The notes beneath the pieces were generated by a model that made no database searches, was not told where the DNA came from, and saw only the letters and a program-made list of their open reading frames with translations. From NCBI RefSeq assembly GCF_003725545.1, contig NZ_RJLN01000011.1, positions 35,726 to 99,725 of the forward strand: a DNA stretch of 64,000 bases. The letters run 5' to 3'. Shown in pieces: positions 1-8,014 of the stretch. Position 1 is the stretch's first letter. The number at the start of each line of letters is the position of its first letter. Made by a program: the position numbers and the translations under genes. Source of the DNA: Micromonospora solifontis. Lineage in GTDB: Bacteria; Actinomycetota; Actinomycetes; Mycobacteriales; Micromonosporaceae.

Positions 1-850
1 CCGTGTCGACGCCCTCACCGCAGTTGACCGTCCAGTCCGTCGCGGCCGGGCCGTCGCAGAAGAAGCCCTCGTCGCCGACGCCGACCAGGTGCTGCCGGTC
101 GACCGCCTTGACGTGCCGGCTCATCTCGTCGGCCCAGGTGGTGAGGGTGGCGGTGGAGCAGGTGGGCGAGGTCGGGTACACCCCGGAGCCCTTGCAGCGC
201 GGCTCGTTCGCCAACTCCCACGCCAGGACCGTCGGGTCGTCCCGGTAGGCCACCCCGGTCAGCGGGTTGACCCGGTTCAGCACGTGCGAGATCCAGTCCC
301 GGTACCAGCCCCGGATCACCGGGTCGGTGTAGAAGTCGTCGTGGTACGTGCCGCCACGCCAGCGGACGTACTGGTCCATGCCGCCGAAGTCCCGCCAGTT
401 GTTGGTCAGCGGGATCACCACCTTGACGCCGGCCCGCCGGGCGGCCCAGAGCACGTAGTCCAGGCGCTGCAACCCGTCCGGGCCGTCGTTGTAGGCCGGC
501 CTGGTGCCGTCCCAGTACTGGAACCACACCCCGTCGGAGGGGCCGGACACCGAGTCGGTGCCGCCCGGGGTGCCGATGTCGAGGAAGGCCCAGTGCCGCA
601 GCACGGTGAACCCGGCCGCCTTCGCGTCGGCGAAGACGTCGTCGACCATCGTGCGGGACTTGTACTCCAGGTAGTAGTTGTTCGTCCCGGCGAACCGGAA
701 CGGCTTCCCGTCGAGGAAGAGCCGGCCGCCCTCGCGCACCACGAACCCGCTGTCGTGCCGGTCGGCCGCCGCGGCGGGCGCGCCGGCCATCCCCGTCGCC
801 GCGAGCAGCCCGGTCAGGGCCAGCAGCACGCCGGCCAGTCGCCGCCTCAT
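1..850 (-). CDS. Secreted GH5-type beta-mannanase (partial, C-terminus outside window)
   Basis: The 283 visible residues begin with a Sec signal peptide (MRRR, a hydrophobic core, then an APAAAA cleavage region near residue 29). A glycoside hydrolase family 5 TIM barrel follows, with typical mannanase strings (FAGTNNYYL, NWRDFGG). The acid/base Glu is visible in WELANEP at about residue 216. The nucleophile Glu lies beyond the window edge. Endo-1,4-beta-mannanases of this family cut mannan backbones outside the cell. The ATG overlaps the upstream beta-mannosidase stop as ATGA, so it is the last visible gene of the mannan operon and is probably translationally coupled. A related GH5 specificity cannot be excluded. 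Confidence 0.85.
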   Translation of the reverse strand, partial: MRRRLAGVLLALTGLLAATGMAGAPAAAADRHDSGFVVREGGRLFLDGKPFRFAGTNNYYLEYKSRTMVDDVFADAKAAGFTVLRHWAFLDIGTPGGTDSVSGPSDGVWFQYWDGTRPAYNDGPDGLQRLDYVLWAARRAGVKVVIPLTNNWRDFGGMDQYVRWRGGTYHDDFYTDPVIRGWYRDWISHVLNRVNPLTGVAYRDDPTVLAWELANEPRCKGSGVYPTSPTCSTATLTTWADEMSRHVKAVDRQHLVGVGDEGFFCDGPAATDWTVNCGEGVDT

Positions 851-3303
851 GCCGTACCTCCGGTGATGTCGTTGACGCAGCGCAGCACCGGCCGGCGGGT
901 CAGCGCCACCGGGTCGAGCGGGGCGTCCGCGTGCACGGTGAACGTCGCCGATTCCCCCGGCAGCAGGGTGACCAGCGCCTGGTCGACCTGCGCGGCCGGG
1001 TCGAGCCGGTCCGGATACAAGGTCAGGTCGCGCAGCACCGTCCGGGCCGTCACCCGGACCCGCTGGCCGTCGCCGGCCGGCTCGACGGACGCGTCCAGCT
1101 CGGCCGCCGGCCAGTCGATCTCCCGGTCCTCGGCGAAGAACCACAGCGCCCGCTCCGCGCTGTCGCCGGCCTCCGCGACCAGCAGCTCGCGGCGGGCGTC
1201 GTCCGGCCGCGCCAGCTCCGCAGGCAGCGCCAGCACCACCGAGGAGTACGCGGGGACGTCCAGGTCGACCGAGGTCTTCGCCCTCGGCTCCCCGGCCAGG
1301 GTGAGCCGGGTGACCGTGGCCGGCGCCTGCCACGCCGAGCCGGTCTCGTTGACGGCCACCACCGCCAGTCCGCCGTCGCGTGGCTGCACGGTGAGCAGCC
1401 GGTCGGCGTACGCGCGGCGCAGCGCGTACCAGAGCGGCTTGCGCCGGCCGTCGCCGTCCACCGCCGCCCAGGAGGTGACCGGCCAGCAGTCGTTGAGCTG
1501 CCAGACGATGGTGCCGGCGCAGACCGGCCGGTGCGCGCGGAAGTGCTCGACCCCGAGCTGGATGGCCCGGGCCTGGTTGAGCTGGGTGAGGTAGTGCCAG
1601 TCGTCGAAGTCGGCGGGCGCCGGCAGGTGGGCGTCCAGGCCGCGCTGGAGCTTCCGGTCCCCGTCGATCGCCTTCTGGTGGTGGGCCATCCCCGGCGAGT
1701 CGTGGGCGAGCGGCTCGTCGGAGAGGGCCCGCCGCAGGGTCGCGTACGCCGGGGGCGCCTGGTAGCCGAACTCGGCCACGAAGCGCGGCAGGTACTCCCG
1801 GTACTTCGTGTAGTCGTCGGTGTTCCAGACGTCCCAGATGTGCATGGTGCCGTGCGCCGGGTCGTTGGGGTGGATCTCCTCGCTGCCCGACCAGGGGCTG
1901 CCCGGCCAGTAGGGCCGGGTCGGGTCCAGCTCCGCCACGATCGCGGGCAGCAGCTCCAGGTAGTAGCCCCGGCCCCAGGTGCGGCCCGCGAGGGGCTCCT
2001 GCCAGTCCCAGTCGTGCCAGCCCCAGATGTTCTCGTTGTTGCCGGTCCAGAGCACCAGCGACGGGTGGCTCGCGAGCCGGCTGACCTGTTCACGGGCCTC
2101 CGCCTCGACCTCGGTGCGGAACGGCTCCTCCTCCGGGTACGCCGCGCAGGCGAAGAGGAAGTCCTGCTGCACCAGCAGGCCGCGCTCGTCGGCCAGCTGG
2201 TAGAAGTCGTCCGACTCGTACCGGCCGCCGCCCCAGATCCGCAGCAGGTTGACGTTCGCCCCGAGGGCCTGGGCGAACCGCTCGGCCAGCCGCTGCCGGG
2301 TGACCCGGTTGGGGAACGCGTCGTCGGGGATCCAGTTGACGCCCTTGACGAAGACCGGCACGTCGTTGACGTGCAGCACGAACGGAGTGCCGTGCGCGTC
2401 GGGGGTGGTGTCCAGGCGGACCGAGCGGAAGCCGATCCGACGGGACCAGCCGTCCAGCGCCCGACCGTCCCCGGTGCGGAGGGTCACCGCCAGGTCGTGC
2501 AGGGGCTGCGCGCCGTACCCGACGGGCCACCACAGCTCGGGGTCCGCGACGGTGAGCGACGCCACGGCCGTGCGCTCCCCCGCCGGGACGGTGACCTCGA
2601 CGGCCGCGCCGGCCACGGTGGCGTGCACGGTCAGCGGCGCGTCGGTCACCCGCTCGACCTCGACGTGCAGCTCCACCCGGCCGGTGCCGTCGGCGACGGT
2701 GACCAGCGGCCGCACCGACGCCAGCCGGGCCGTGGACCAGGCGTGCAACCCGATCTCCTGCCAGACGCCGGCGGTCACCACCGTCGGTCCCCAGTCCCAG
2801 CCGAAGTTGCAGGCGGTCTTGCGGATGAAGTTGAACGGCTCGGGGTACGCGTTGGGCCGGTCACCGAGCCGCTCGCGGTGCGCCTCGGCGTAGCGGTACG
2901 GCGAGTCGAAGCGGACGGCCAGCGTGTTGTCGCCGGGTCGCAGCAGTGACCCGACGGCGAACCGGTAGCCGCGGTGCTGGTTCTCGGTACGGCCGATGTC
3001 GGCGCCGTTGAGGATGACCGTGGCGACCGTGTCCAGGCCGGCGCAGACCAGGTCGACCCGGTCGTCGTCGCCGGGCTGCCAGGCGAAGGTGGTCTCGTAG
3101 ACCCAGTCGGTCCGCCCGATCCAGCCGAGCCGGTTCTCGTTGTCGTCCAGGTACGGGTCGGGAATGAGGCCGGCCGCCAGCAGGTCGGTGTGCACGCAGC
3201 CGGGCACGGTGGCCGGGACCGCCTGGTCGGCGATCTCCGGCGGCACCTGCGGACCGGGTACGGCCCGCAGCACCCAACCGTCGTGCAACGTCTGCCGGGT
3301 CAC
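847..3303 (-). CDS. Beta-mannosidase (glycoside hydrolase family 2)
   Basis: This 818-aa protein has no signal peptide, so it is probably cytoplasmic and releases mannose from imported manno-oligosaccharides. It has the GH2 order of a jelly-roll sugar-binding domain, an immunoglobulin-like domain and a TIM barrel. The barrel carries RIWGGGRYESDDFY, the acid/base region WTGNNENIWG and the nucleophile region FVAEFGYQAPP. The start is the GTG at 3301-3303, which overlaps the permease stop as GTGA. An upstream in-frame extension inside the permease gene has no family similarity. It lies between the transporter genes and the secreted mannanase, which fits a mannan import-and-hydrolysis operon. Confidence 0.9.
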   Translation of the reverse strand: MTRQTLHDGWVLRAVPGPQVPPEIADQAVPATVPGCVHTDLLAAGLIPDPYLDDNENRLGWIGRTDWVYETTFAWQPGDDDRVDLVCAGLDTVATVILNGADIGRTENQHRGYRFAVGSLLRPGDNTLAVRFDSPYRYAEAHRERLGDRPNAYPEPFNFIRKTACNFGWDWGPTVVTAGVWQEIGLHAWSTARLASVRPLVTVADGTGRVELHVEVERVTDAPLTVHATVAGAAVEVTVPAGERTAVASLTVADPELWWPVGYGAQPLHDLAVTLRTGDGRALDGWSRRIGFRSVRLDTTPDAHGTPFVLHVNDVPVFVKGVNWIPDDAFPNRVTRQRLAERFAQALGANVNLLRIWGGGRYESDDFYQLADERGLLVQQDFLFACAAYPEEEPFRTEVEAEAREQVSRLASHPSLVLWTGNNENIWGWHDWDWQEPLAGRTWGRGYYLELLPAIVAELDPTRPYWPGSPWSGSEEIHPNDPAHGTMHIWDVWNTDDYTKYREYLPRFVAEFGYQAPPAYATLRRALSDEPLAHDSPGMAHHQKAIDGDRKLQRGLDAHLPAPADFDDWHYLTQLNQARAIQLGVEHFRAHRPVCAGTIVWQLNDCWPVTSWAAVDGDGRRKPLWYALRRAYADRLLTVQPRDGGLAVVAVNETGSAWQAPATVTRLTLAGEPRAKTSVDLDVPAYSSVVLALPAELARPDDARRELLVAEAGDSAERALWFFAEDREIDWPAAELDASVEPAGDGQRVRVTARTVLRDLTLYPDRLDPAAQVDQALVTLLPGESATFTVHADAPLDPVALTRRPVLRCVNDITGGTA

Positions 3304-4199
3304 GACTTCACCGCGCCTTCCATGATTCCGCGGACGATCTGGCGTCCACCGATGAACAGCATGACCAGCAGGGGGACGGTCGCGATGAACGCGCCCGCCA
3401 GCACCCGCCGGTAGATCACGTAGTTGCCACTGGCCAGGTCGGAGACCGCCACCATGGAGGTCGGGAAGTCGGTGCCGCTCAGCGTGATCAGCGGCCACTG
3501 GAAGTCGTTCCAGGTGGCCACGAAGGTGAGCAGGCCGAGCACCGCCAGGGCCGGGCGGATCGCCGGCAGCACGATGTTGGCGTACACCCGCATGGTGGTG
3601 GCGCCGTCCATCCGGGCCGACTCGACCAGCTCGTCCGGGACGGTGTTGACGATGAACTGCCGCATGTAGAACACGCCGAACGCGGTGACCAGGCCGGGGG
3701 CGATGACCGCGAGCAGGGTGCCGTTCCAGCCGAGCTTGCCCATCACGATGTAGAGCGCCACGATGCCGAGCTGGTTGGGCACGGTCAGGGTGAGCACCAC
3801 GAACAGCATCAGCGCGCTGCTGCCCTTGAACCGCAGCTTGGCGAAGGCGAACCCGGCCAGGGAGCAGAAGAAGAGCACCGAGGCGGTGACCACGGTCGAG
3901 ACGATGACGCTGTTGACCAGCGAGGCCGCGAAGTAGACGTCCTGGAGCGAGAAGACCTCGTCGACGTTGGTCATGAACCGGTCGCCCGGGATGATCGCCG
4001 GCGGCAGCTTCGCGAGGGCCTCGTCGTTGCTGGTCGCGATGACGAACATCCAGTACAGCGGGAACGCGGCGAACAGCAGGGTCACCGCGAGGAAGAGGTA
4101 GGTCCAGAACCCGGCCGGGGTGTCCTGCGGGGCCCGGGCCATCAACCGCGGCTTGCGCCGGGCCGGGGTGGCGGTACGCGGGGGTGCCACGGCGGTCAT
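3300..4199 (-). CDS. Sugar ABC transporter permease, MalG type
   Basis: This 299-aa inner-membrane protein has about six membrane segments. It carries the binding-protein-dependent permease EAA loop (ELVESARMDGATTMRVYANI) that contacts the ATPase. The N-terminal tail is basic and cytoplasmic. The ATG at 4197-4199 overlaps the stop of the MalF-type permease (ATGA), and its own stop overlaps the mannosidase GTG. With the MalF-type partner and the binding protein it forms an importer for manno-oligosaccharides (inferred from context). No ATPase gene is nearby. In actinomycetes such systems commonly use a shared MsiK-type ATPase encoded elsewhere. Confidence 0.92.
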   Translation of the reverse strand: MTAVAPPRTATPARRKPRLMARAPQDTPAGFWTYLFLAVTLLFAAFPLYWMFVIATSNDEALAKLPPAIIPGDRFMTNVDEVFSLQDVYFAASLVNSVIVSTVVTASVLFFCSLAGFAFAKLRFKGSSALMLFVVLTLTVPNQLGIVALYIVMGKLGWNGTLLAVIAPGLVTAFGVFYMRQFIVNTVPDELVESARMDGATTMRVYANIVLPAIRPALAVLGLLTFVATWNDFQWPLITLSGTDFPTSMVAVSDLASGNYVIYRRVLAGAFIATVPLLVMLFIGGRQIVRGIMEGAVKS

Positions 4200-5209
4200 T
4201 TGCGCCCTCCGGACAGTCGGTTCGTCAGCACGTAGTTGATGCCGGCGACGATCAGGATGATCAGGAAGAGGGCCCAGGACATCGCCGCGGCGTAGCCGAG
4301 GTTGAGGTCCTTCCAGCCGACCTTGTAGATGAGCTGGGCGATGGTCTGCCACTCGCCGTTGGGGCCGCCGGTGGCGGCCTGCGCGTTCGGGTCGAAGAGC
4401 ATCGGCTCGGTGAAGAGCTGGAGCCCGCCGATGGTGGAGAGGATGACCGTGAACAGCACGACCGGCTGGATCATCGGCACGGTGATCCGCCAGAGCTGCT
4501 TCCACGGGCCGGCGCCGTCGATCGCGGCCGCCTCGTAGACGTCGCGCGGGATGGACTGCATCGCGGCCAGGTAGAGCAGGGCGTTGTAGCCGATCCACTT
4601 CCAGTTGACCATCGTGGCGACGGCGATCCAGGAGTGCAGCTTGTCGGCCCGCCAGTCGATCGGGTCGTCCGGACCGCCGAGGCCGAACAGGCCGAGCACC
4701 CAGTTGGCCATGCCGAAGTCGCGGGAGAAGAAGACGCTGAACACCATCGTCGAGGCGACGATCGGCGTGACGTACGGCAGCAGCACGCCGACCCGCCACC
4801 AGGTCTGCGCCCGCAGCCGGCGGTTGAGCAGCGAGGCGACCACGAGGGCGAGCAGCAGCTGGGGCACCGAGGAGAGCAGGAAGATGCCAAAGGTGTTGTA
4901 GAGGGCGTTCCAGAAGTCCTCGTCGCCGACGAGCTTGCTGAAGTTCGCGAAGCCCGCCCAGTACGGCAGCGTCGGGTCGTCGAGCCGGTAGTTGCGCAGC
5001 GAGACCACCGCGTTGAACAGCAGCGGGAAGAGCCCGAACACGATGAAGAGCAGGAAGAACGGCGCGATCATCAGGTACGGCATGTAGCGCATGTCGAAGC
5101 GGTACAGCCGGTTGCGCCAGGTCAGCCGCCGGTCGTCGCCCCCGGAGCGGCCGCGCCTCGGCGCGGATCGGTGGCTCGACGACGCGGGCGCGGCACGGGT
5201 GGTGGACAT
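4196..5209 (-). CDS. Sugar ABC transporter permease, MalF type
   Basis: This 337-aa membrane protein starts at ATG 5207-5209, with GGAG spaced suitably upstream. It has a Ser/Arg-rich cytoplasmic N-terminus, then a first membrane segment (YLMIAPFFLLFIVFGLFPLL) and further segments. The EAA-type loop reads YEAAAIDGAGPWKQLWRITV. It pairs with the downstream MalG-type permease to form the channel of a CUT1-family sugar importer. An 82-bp gap holding a strong hairpin separates it from the binding-protein gene upstream, so it is probably made at a lower level than the binding protein. Confidence 0.92.
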   Translation of the reverse strand: MSTTRAAPASSSHRSAPRRGRSGGDDRRLTWRNRLYRFDMRYMPYLMIAPFFLLFIVFGLFPLLFNAVVSLRNYRLDDPTLPYWAGFANFSKLVGDEDFWNALYNTFGIFLLSSVPQLLLALVVASLLNRRLRAQTWWRVGVLLPYVTPIVASTMVFSVFFSRDFGMANWVLGLFGLGGPDDPIDWRADKLHSWIAVATMVNWKWIGYNALLYLAAMQSIPRDVYEAAAIDGAGPWKQLWRITVPMIQPVVLFTVILSTIGGLQLFTEPMLFDPNAQAATGGPNGEWQTIAQLIYKVGWKDLNLGYAAAMSWALFLIILIVAGINYVLTNRLSGGRK

Positions 5210-5248
5210 CGGAACACTCCAGGGCCGAGATGGGGTGACGGGTGAGGC

Positions 5249-5282
5249 GGTGGCGGAGCGGGTCACCGCCCGCTCCGCCACC
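5249..5282. promoter_or_regulatory. Intercistronic hairpin between binding-protein and permease genes
   Basis: A perfect 14-bp inverted repeat is visible: GGTGGCGGAGCGGG at 5249-5262 and its complement at 5269-5282, with a 6-base loop. It sits just after the binding-protein stop codon and before the MalF-type permease. In ABC importer operons such stems often stabilise the upstream message or cause partial termination, so more binding protein than permease is made. That role is inferred here. Confidence 0.55.
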
Positions 5283-5291
5283 CGTGCTGCG

Positions 5292-6575
5292 TCAGGAGTT
5301 GGCGGCCTTCTCGGCCTGCTTGACCGCCTCGCCCCAGGCGGCGTCCGGCTTCAGGCTCTTGTTCTGCACCCGGGTGATGACGTTCTCGACCGCGACCCGG
5401 GTCGGGCCGTTCTTCTTGCCGAGGTACTGCGGGGTGAGACCCTGGGCCATCTTCGGGAAGATCTGCCCGACCGGGGCGTTGTTGAAGAACGGGTTCTTGA
5501 AGTCGGCGATCGCCGGGTCCGAGTAGAGCGCCGGCTGCGACGGCAGGTTGCCGACCTTCTTGAAGATCTCGATCTGCTGCTCCGGCTGGACCAGCCACTC
5601 CAGCAGCTTGTACGCCTCGTCGACGTGCTTGCCCTGCTTCGGGATGGTCAGGAACGAGCCGCCCCAGTTGCCGCCGCCGCCGGGCACCGCGGCGATGTCC
5701 CACTTGCCCTGGGTGCCGGGCGCGGTGTCCTTGATGTGGCCGAGCATCCACGCCGGGCAGGCGAGCACGGCGAAGGAGCCGCTGGTGAAGCCCTTGTCCC
5801 AGTCGGCCTGGAAGCTGGCCAGGTTGGCCGACAGGCCGGCCTGGATGGCCCTGATGGTGTAGTCGAAGGCGACCTTGGGGCCGCCGTCCATCTGCAGCTG
5901 CTCCTGATCGTTGAAGAAGCCGACCGGCTGCTGGCCGAGGATCGGGTTGAACAGGTTGGTGCCCGAGTCGATGAACTTCTTCTTGGTCTTGGTGGTGTAC
6001 TGCTGGCCGACCTCGATGAACTTGTCCCAGGTGGGCCAGAGCGCGGAGACCTGGTCGCGGTCGGTGGGCAGGCCGGCGGCCTTGAACAGGTCGGTCCGGT
6101 AGCACATGGCCAGGCCGCCGACGTCGGTGCCGAGGCCGATCTGGGTCTTGCCGTCGGCCGACAGGGACTGCTTCCACTTCCAGGGCAGGTACTTGCTCTC
6201 GTACGAGCCGGCGCCCTTGTCGAGCAGGTTGACGAACTTGTCGGACTGGCTGCGGAACTGGACCATGAAGCCCTCGTCGATCGCCGCGATGTCCGGCGCG
6301 CCGTTGCCGGCGACGAGCTTCTTCTGCAGGTCCTCGTGCTGGGCGTTGTACTCGCCCGAGTTGAGCTGGATCTTGACGTTCGGGTGCGCGGCCTCGTACT
6401 TGGTCTTGAGGTCGGTCAGGCCGAAGTCGCCCCAGAAATTGATTTTCAAGGTGACCTGCCCGCCGGCCGCGTCCGAGCCGCCGGTGGTGCTCTTGCCACT
6501 GCACGCCGCGACCATGACCAGGCTGACGGCACCCACGGTGGCCGCCCGGGCCCAGTGCGTCCAGGACCGTTTCAT
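5292..6575 (-). CDS. Sugar ABC transporter substrate-binding lipoprotein
   Basis: This 427-aa family 1 solute-binding protein has a lipoprotein signal peptide. A basic MKRSW start and hydrophobic stretch are followed by the lipobox VAAC, then a Ser/Gly-rich linker (SGKSTTGGS). The mature body shows typical features such as KINFWGDFG near the start and NWGGSFLTIPKQGKHVDEAY in the second lobe. The ATG at 6573-6575 has GGAGGA five bases upstream, preferred over an in-frame upstream alternative. It is first in the mannan operon and probably captures manno-oligosaccharides outside the membrane. The substrate is inferred from the neighbouring GH2 and GH5 genes. Confidence 0.92.
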   Translation of the reverse strand: MKRSWTHWARAATVGAVSLVMVAACSGKSTTGGSDAAGGQVTLKINFWGDFGLTDLKTKYEAAHPNVKIQLNSGEYNAQHEDLQKKLVAGNGAPDIAAIDEGFMVQFRSQSDKFVNLLDKGAGSYESKYLPWKWKQSLSADGKTQIGLGTDVGGLAMCYRTDLFKAAGLPTDRDQVSALWPTWDKFIEVGQQYTTKTKKKFIDSGTNLFNPILGQQPVGFFNDQEQLQMDGGPKVAFDYTIRAIQAGLSANLASFQADWDKGFTSGSFAVLACPAWMLGHIKDTAPGTQGKWDIAAVPGGGGNWGGSFLTIPKQGKHVDEAYKLLEWLVQPEQQIEIFKKVGNLPSQPALYSDPAIADFKNPFFNNAPVGQIFPKMAQGLTPQYLGKKNGPTRVAVENVITRVQNKSLKPDAAWGEAVKQAEKAANS

Positions 6576-6594
6576 GTCATTCCTCCGCGCCAAA

Positions 6595-6608
6595 TGGGAA
6601 CGCTCCCG
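6595..6608. promoter_or_regulatory. Candidate LacI-family operator (site A)
   Basis: TGGGAACGCTCCCG matches 12 of 14 positions of TGGGAGCGCTCCCA, the palindrome bound by actinomycete LacI-family sugar regulators such as CebR. It lies 20 bp upstream of the binding-protein ATG, just beyond its ribosome-binding site, where bound repressor would block the mannan operon. The adjacent divergent LacI protein is the obvious candidate ligand. Confidence 0.6.
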
Positions 6609-6668
6609 AGATCGAGAGACGTTGACTGAACCGGATAAGTGAGCACACCGTACGGGTGACCCCGGACA

Positions 6669-6689
6669 CTGTCAACGGCCGGTTAACAG
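6669..6689. promoter_or_regulatory. Dyad in the mannan-operon/lacI intergenic region
   Basis: CTGTCAAC (6669-6676) and GTTAACAG (6682-6689) form an inverted repeat matching at 7 of 8 positions, with a 5-bp spacer. It lies mid-way in the 381-bp divergent intergenic region (6576-6956), which holds no gene. It may bind a second regulator or form part of the promoter region. Function is unknown. Confidence 0.35.
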
Positions 6690-6719
6690 CGAGGCCGTCC
6701 CGTAATCTTTCCGAGGCTG

Positions 6720-6753
6720 TGGGAGCGCGACCATGCGTGGTGAAGCGCTCTCC
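6720..6753. promoter_or_regulatory. Candidate LacI-family operators (sites B and C)
   Basis: TGGGAGCGCGACCA at 6720-6733 matches TGGGAGCGCTCCCA at 12 of 14 positions. A weaker copy, GTGAAGCGCTCTCC at 6740-6753 (9 of 14), has its centre 20 bp away. Together with site A they suggest cooperative or looped repression over the divergent promoters and autoregulation of the LacI gene. Confidence 0.45.
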
Positions 6754-6956
6754 GAAGCAAAATCGTGAGCGGCGGCCCGGCGGAAACCGGCGGCCGAGGT
6801 CGTACGCTTAACCGAACAAGTGGCGGGCTGTACGGTCCAGTCACGAGAGCCCCGGGCGTGCGGACCGCCGCCGGGGGCGTTGCAGTAGCGTGACAGCCGC
6901 CGGCCACCCCGGCGGCGCAGGACTCGCCCCCCAGGGGCCGGACACAGTGGAGGAAC

Positions 6957-7982
6957 ATGCCGGTGAAGCGGCCGACCATCGCCGACGTCGCCCGGCGGGC
7001 CGGGGTCTCCAAGGGTGCGGTGTCGTACGCGCTGAACGGGCAGCCCGGCGTGTCCGAGGCGACCCGCCAGCGCATCCTGGCCATCGCCGCCGAGATCGGG
7101 TTCAGCCCGAGCAGCGCCGCCCGGGCGCTCTCCGGCGCCACCGCCAAGGCGGTCGGCCTGGCCCTCTGCCGGCCCGCCCGGATACTGGGCATCGAGCCGT
7201 TCTTCATGGAGCTGATCAGCGGCGTCGAGGCCGAGCTGTCGGCCCGCTCGTACGCGCTGACCCTGCAGGTGGTGGCCGACCAGGAGGCGGAGATCGCGGT
7301 CTACCGCCGGTGGTGGGCCGAGCGGCGGGTGGACGGCGTGTTCGTCTGCGACCTGCGCACCGACGACCAACGGGTGCCGGCGCTGGAGGAGCTGCAACTG
7401 CCCGCCGTGGTGATCGGCGGGCCCGGCCACACCGGCAACCTGACCAGCGTCTGGTCCGACGACGCCGCCGCGCTGGTGGAGACCGTCGAGTACCTGGTCG
7501 CCCTCGGACACCGGCGGATCGCCCGGGTCGGCGGCCTGCCCTCGCTGCTGCACACCGAGATCCGCACCGACGCGTTCACCGAGGTGTGCCGCCGGCTCGG
7601 GCTCGACGACGCGACCACGGTCTGGTCCGACTACACCGGCGAGGAGGGCGCCCGGGCCACCCGGCGGCTGCTCAGCTCCGCCAACCGGCCCACCGCGGTC
7701 ATCTACGACAACGACGTGATGGCGATCGCCGGGCTCTCCGTCGCCCAGGAGATGGGCCTGGCCGTGCCGGGCGACCTGTCCATCGTCGCCTGGGACGACT
7801 CCCCGCTCTGCCAGCTGGTGCACCCGCCGCTGACCGCGCTGGGCCGAGACATCCCGGCGTACGGGGCACACGCCGCGCGGCAACTGCTGGCGGTGATCGC
7901 GGGCGAGCCGGTCACCCGCGTGCAGGACGAGACGGCGCACCTCACCCCGCGCGGCAGCACCGCACCGCCACGGGCTCGATGA
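6957..7982 (+). CDS. LacI-family transcriptional repressor of the mannan operon
   Basis: This 341-aa protein has an N-terminal LacI helix-turn-helix at about residues 5-30 (TIADVARRAGVSKGAVSYAL) and the hinge helix PSSAARALSG. A periplasmic-binding-protein-like sugar sensor domain follows to the end. It is divergent from the sugar ABC/GH2/GH5 operon, with CebR-like palindromes in the shared intergenic region. It probably represses that operon until a manno-oligosaccharide binds. The ATG has GGAGG upstream. The effector is inferred, not seen. A pair of palindromes lies across its stop codon. Confidence 0.88.
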   Translation: MPVKRPTIADVARRAGVSKGAVSYALNGQPGVSEATRQRILAIAAEIGFSPSSAARALSGATAKAVGLALCRPARILGIEPFFMELISGVEAELSARSYALTLQVVADQEAEIAVYRRWWAERRVDGVFVCDLRTDDQRVPALEELQLPAVVIGGPGHTGNLTSVWSDDAAALVETVEYLVALGHRRIARVGGLPSLLHTEIRTDAFTEVCRRLGLDDATTVWSDYTGEEGARATRRLLSSANRPTAVIYDNDVMAIAGLSVAQEMGLAVPGDLSIVAWDDSPLCQLVHPPLTALGRDIPAYGAHAARQLLAVIAGEPVTRVQDETAHLTPRGSTAPPRAR

Positions 7983-8014
7983 ACCGGTTAAGCGCGGGTC
8001 CTGAACCAGTTCAG
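7979..8014. promoter_or_regulatory. Pair of AACCRGTT-type dyads between lacI-type and GGDEF-EAL genes
   Basis: ATGAACCGGTTAAG (7979-7992, near-palindrome) and CTGAACCAGTTCAG (8001-8014, perfect inverted arms around CA) lie 22 bp apart centre to centre. Each is followed by GCGCGG, making an imperfect direct repeat. They cover the stop codons of the two convergent genes. They could be a twin binding site two helical turns apart or a small repeat. Related sequences occur at 6626-6639 and 6807-6820. Confidence 0.4.
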
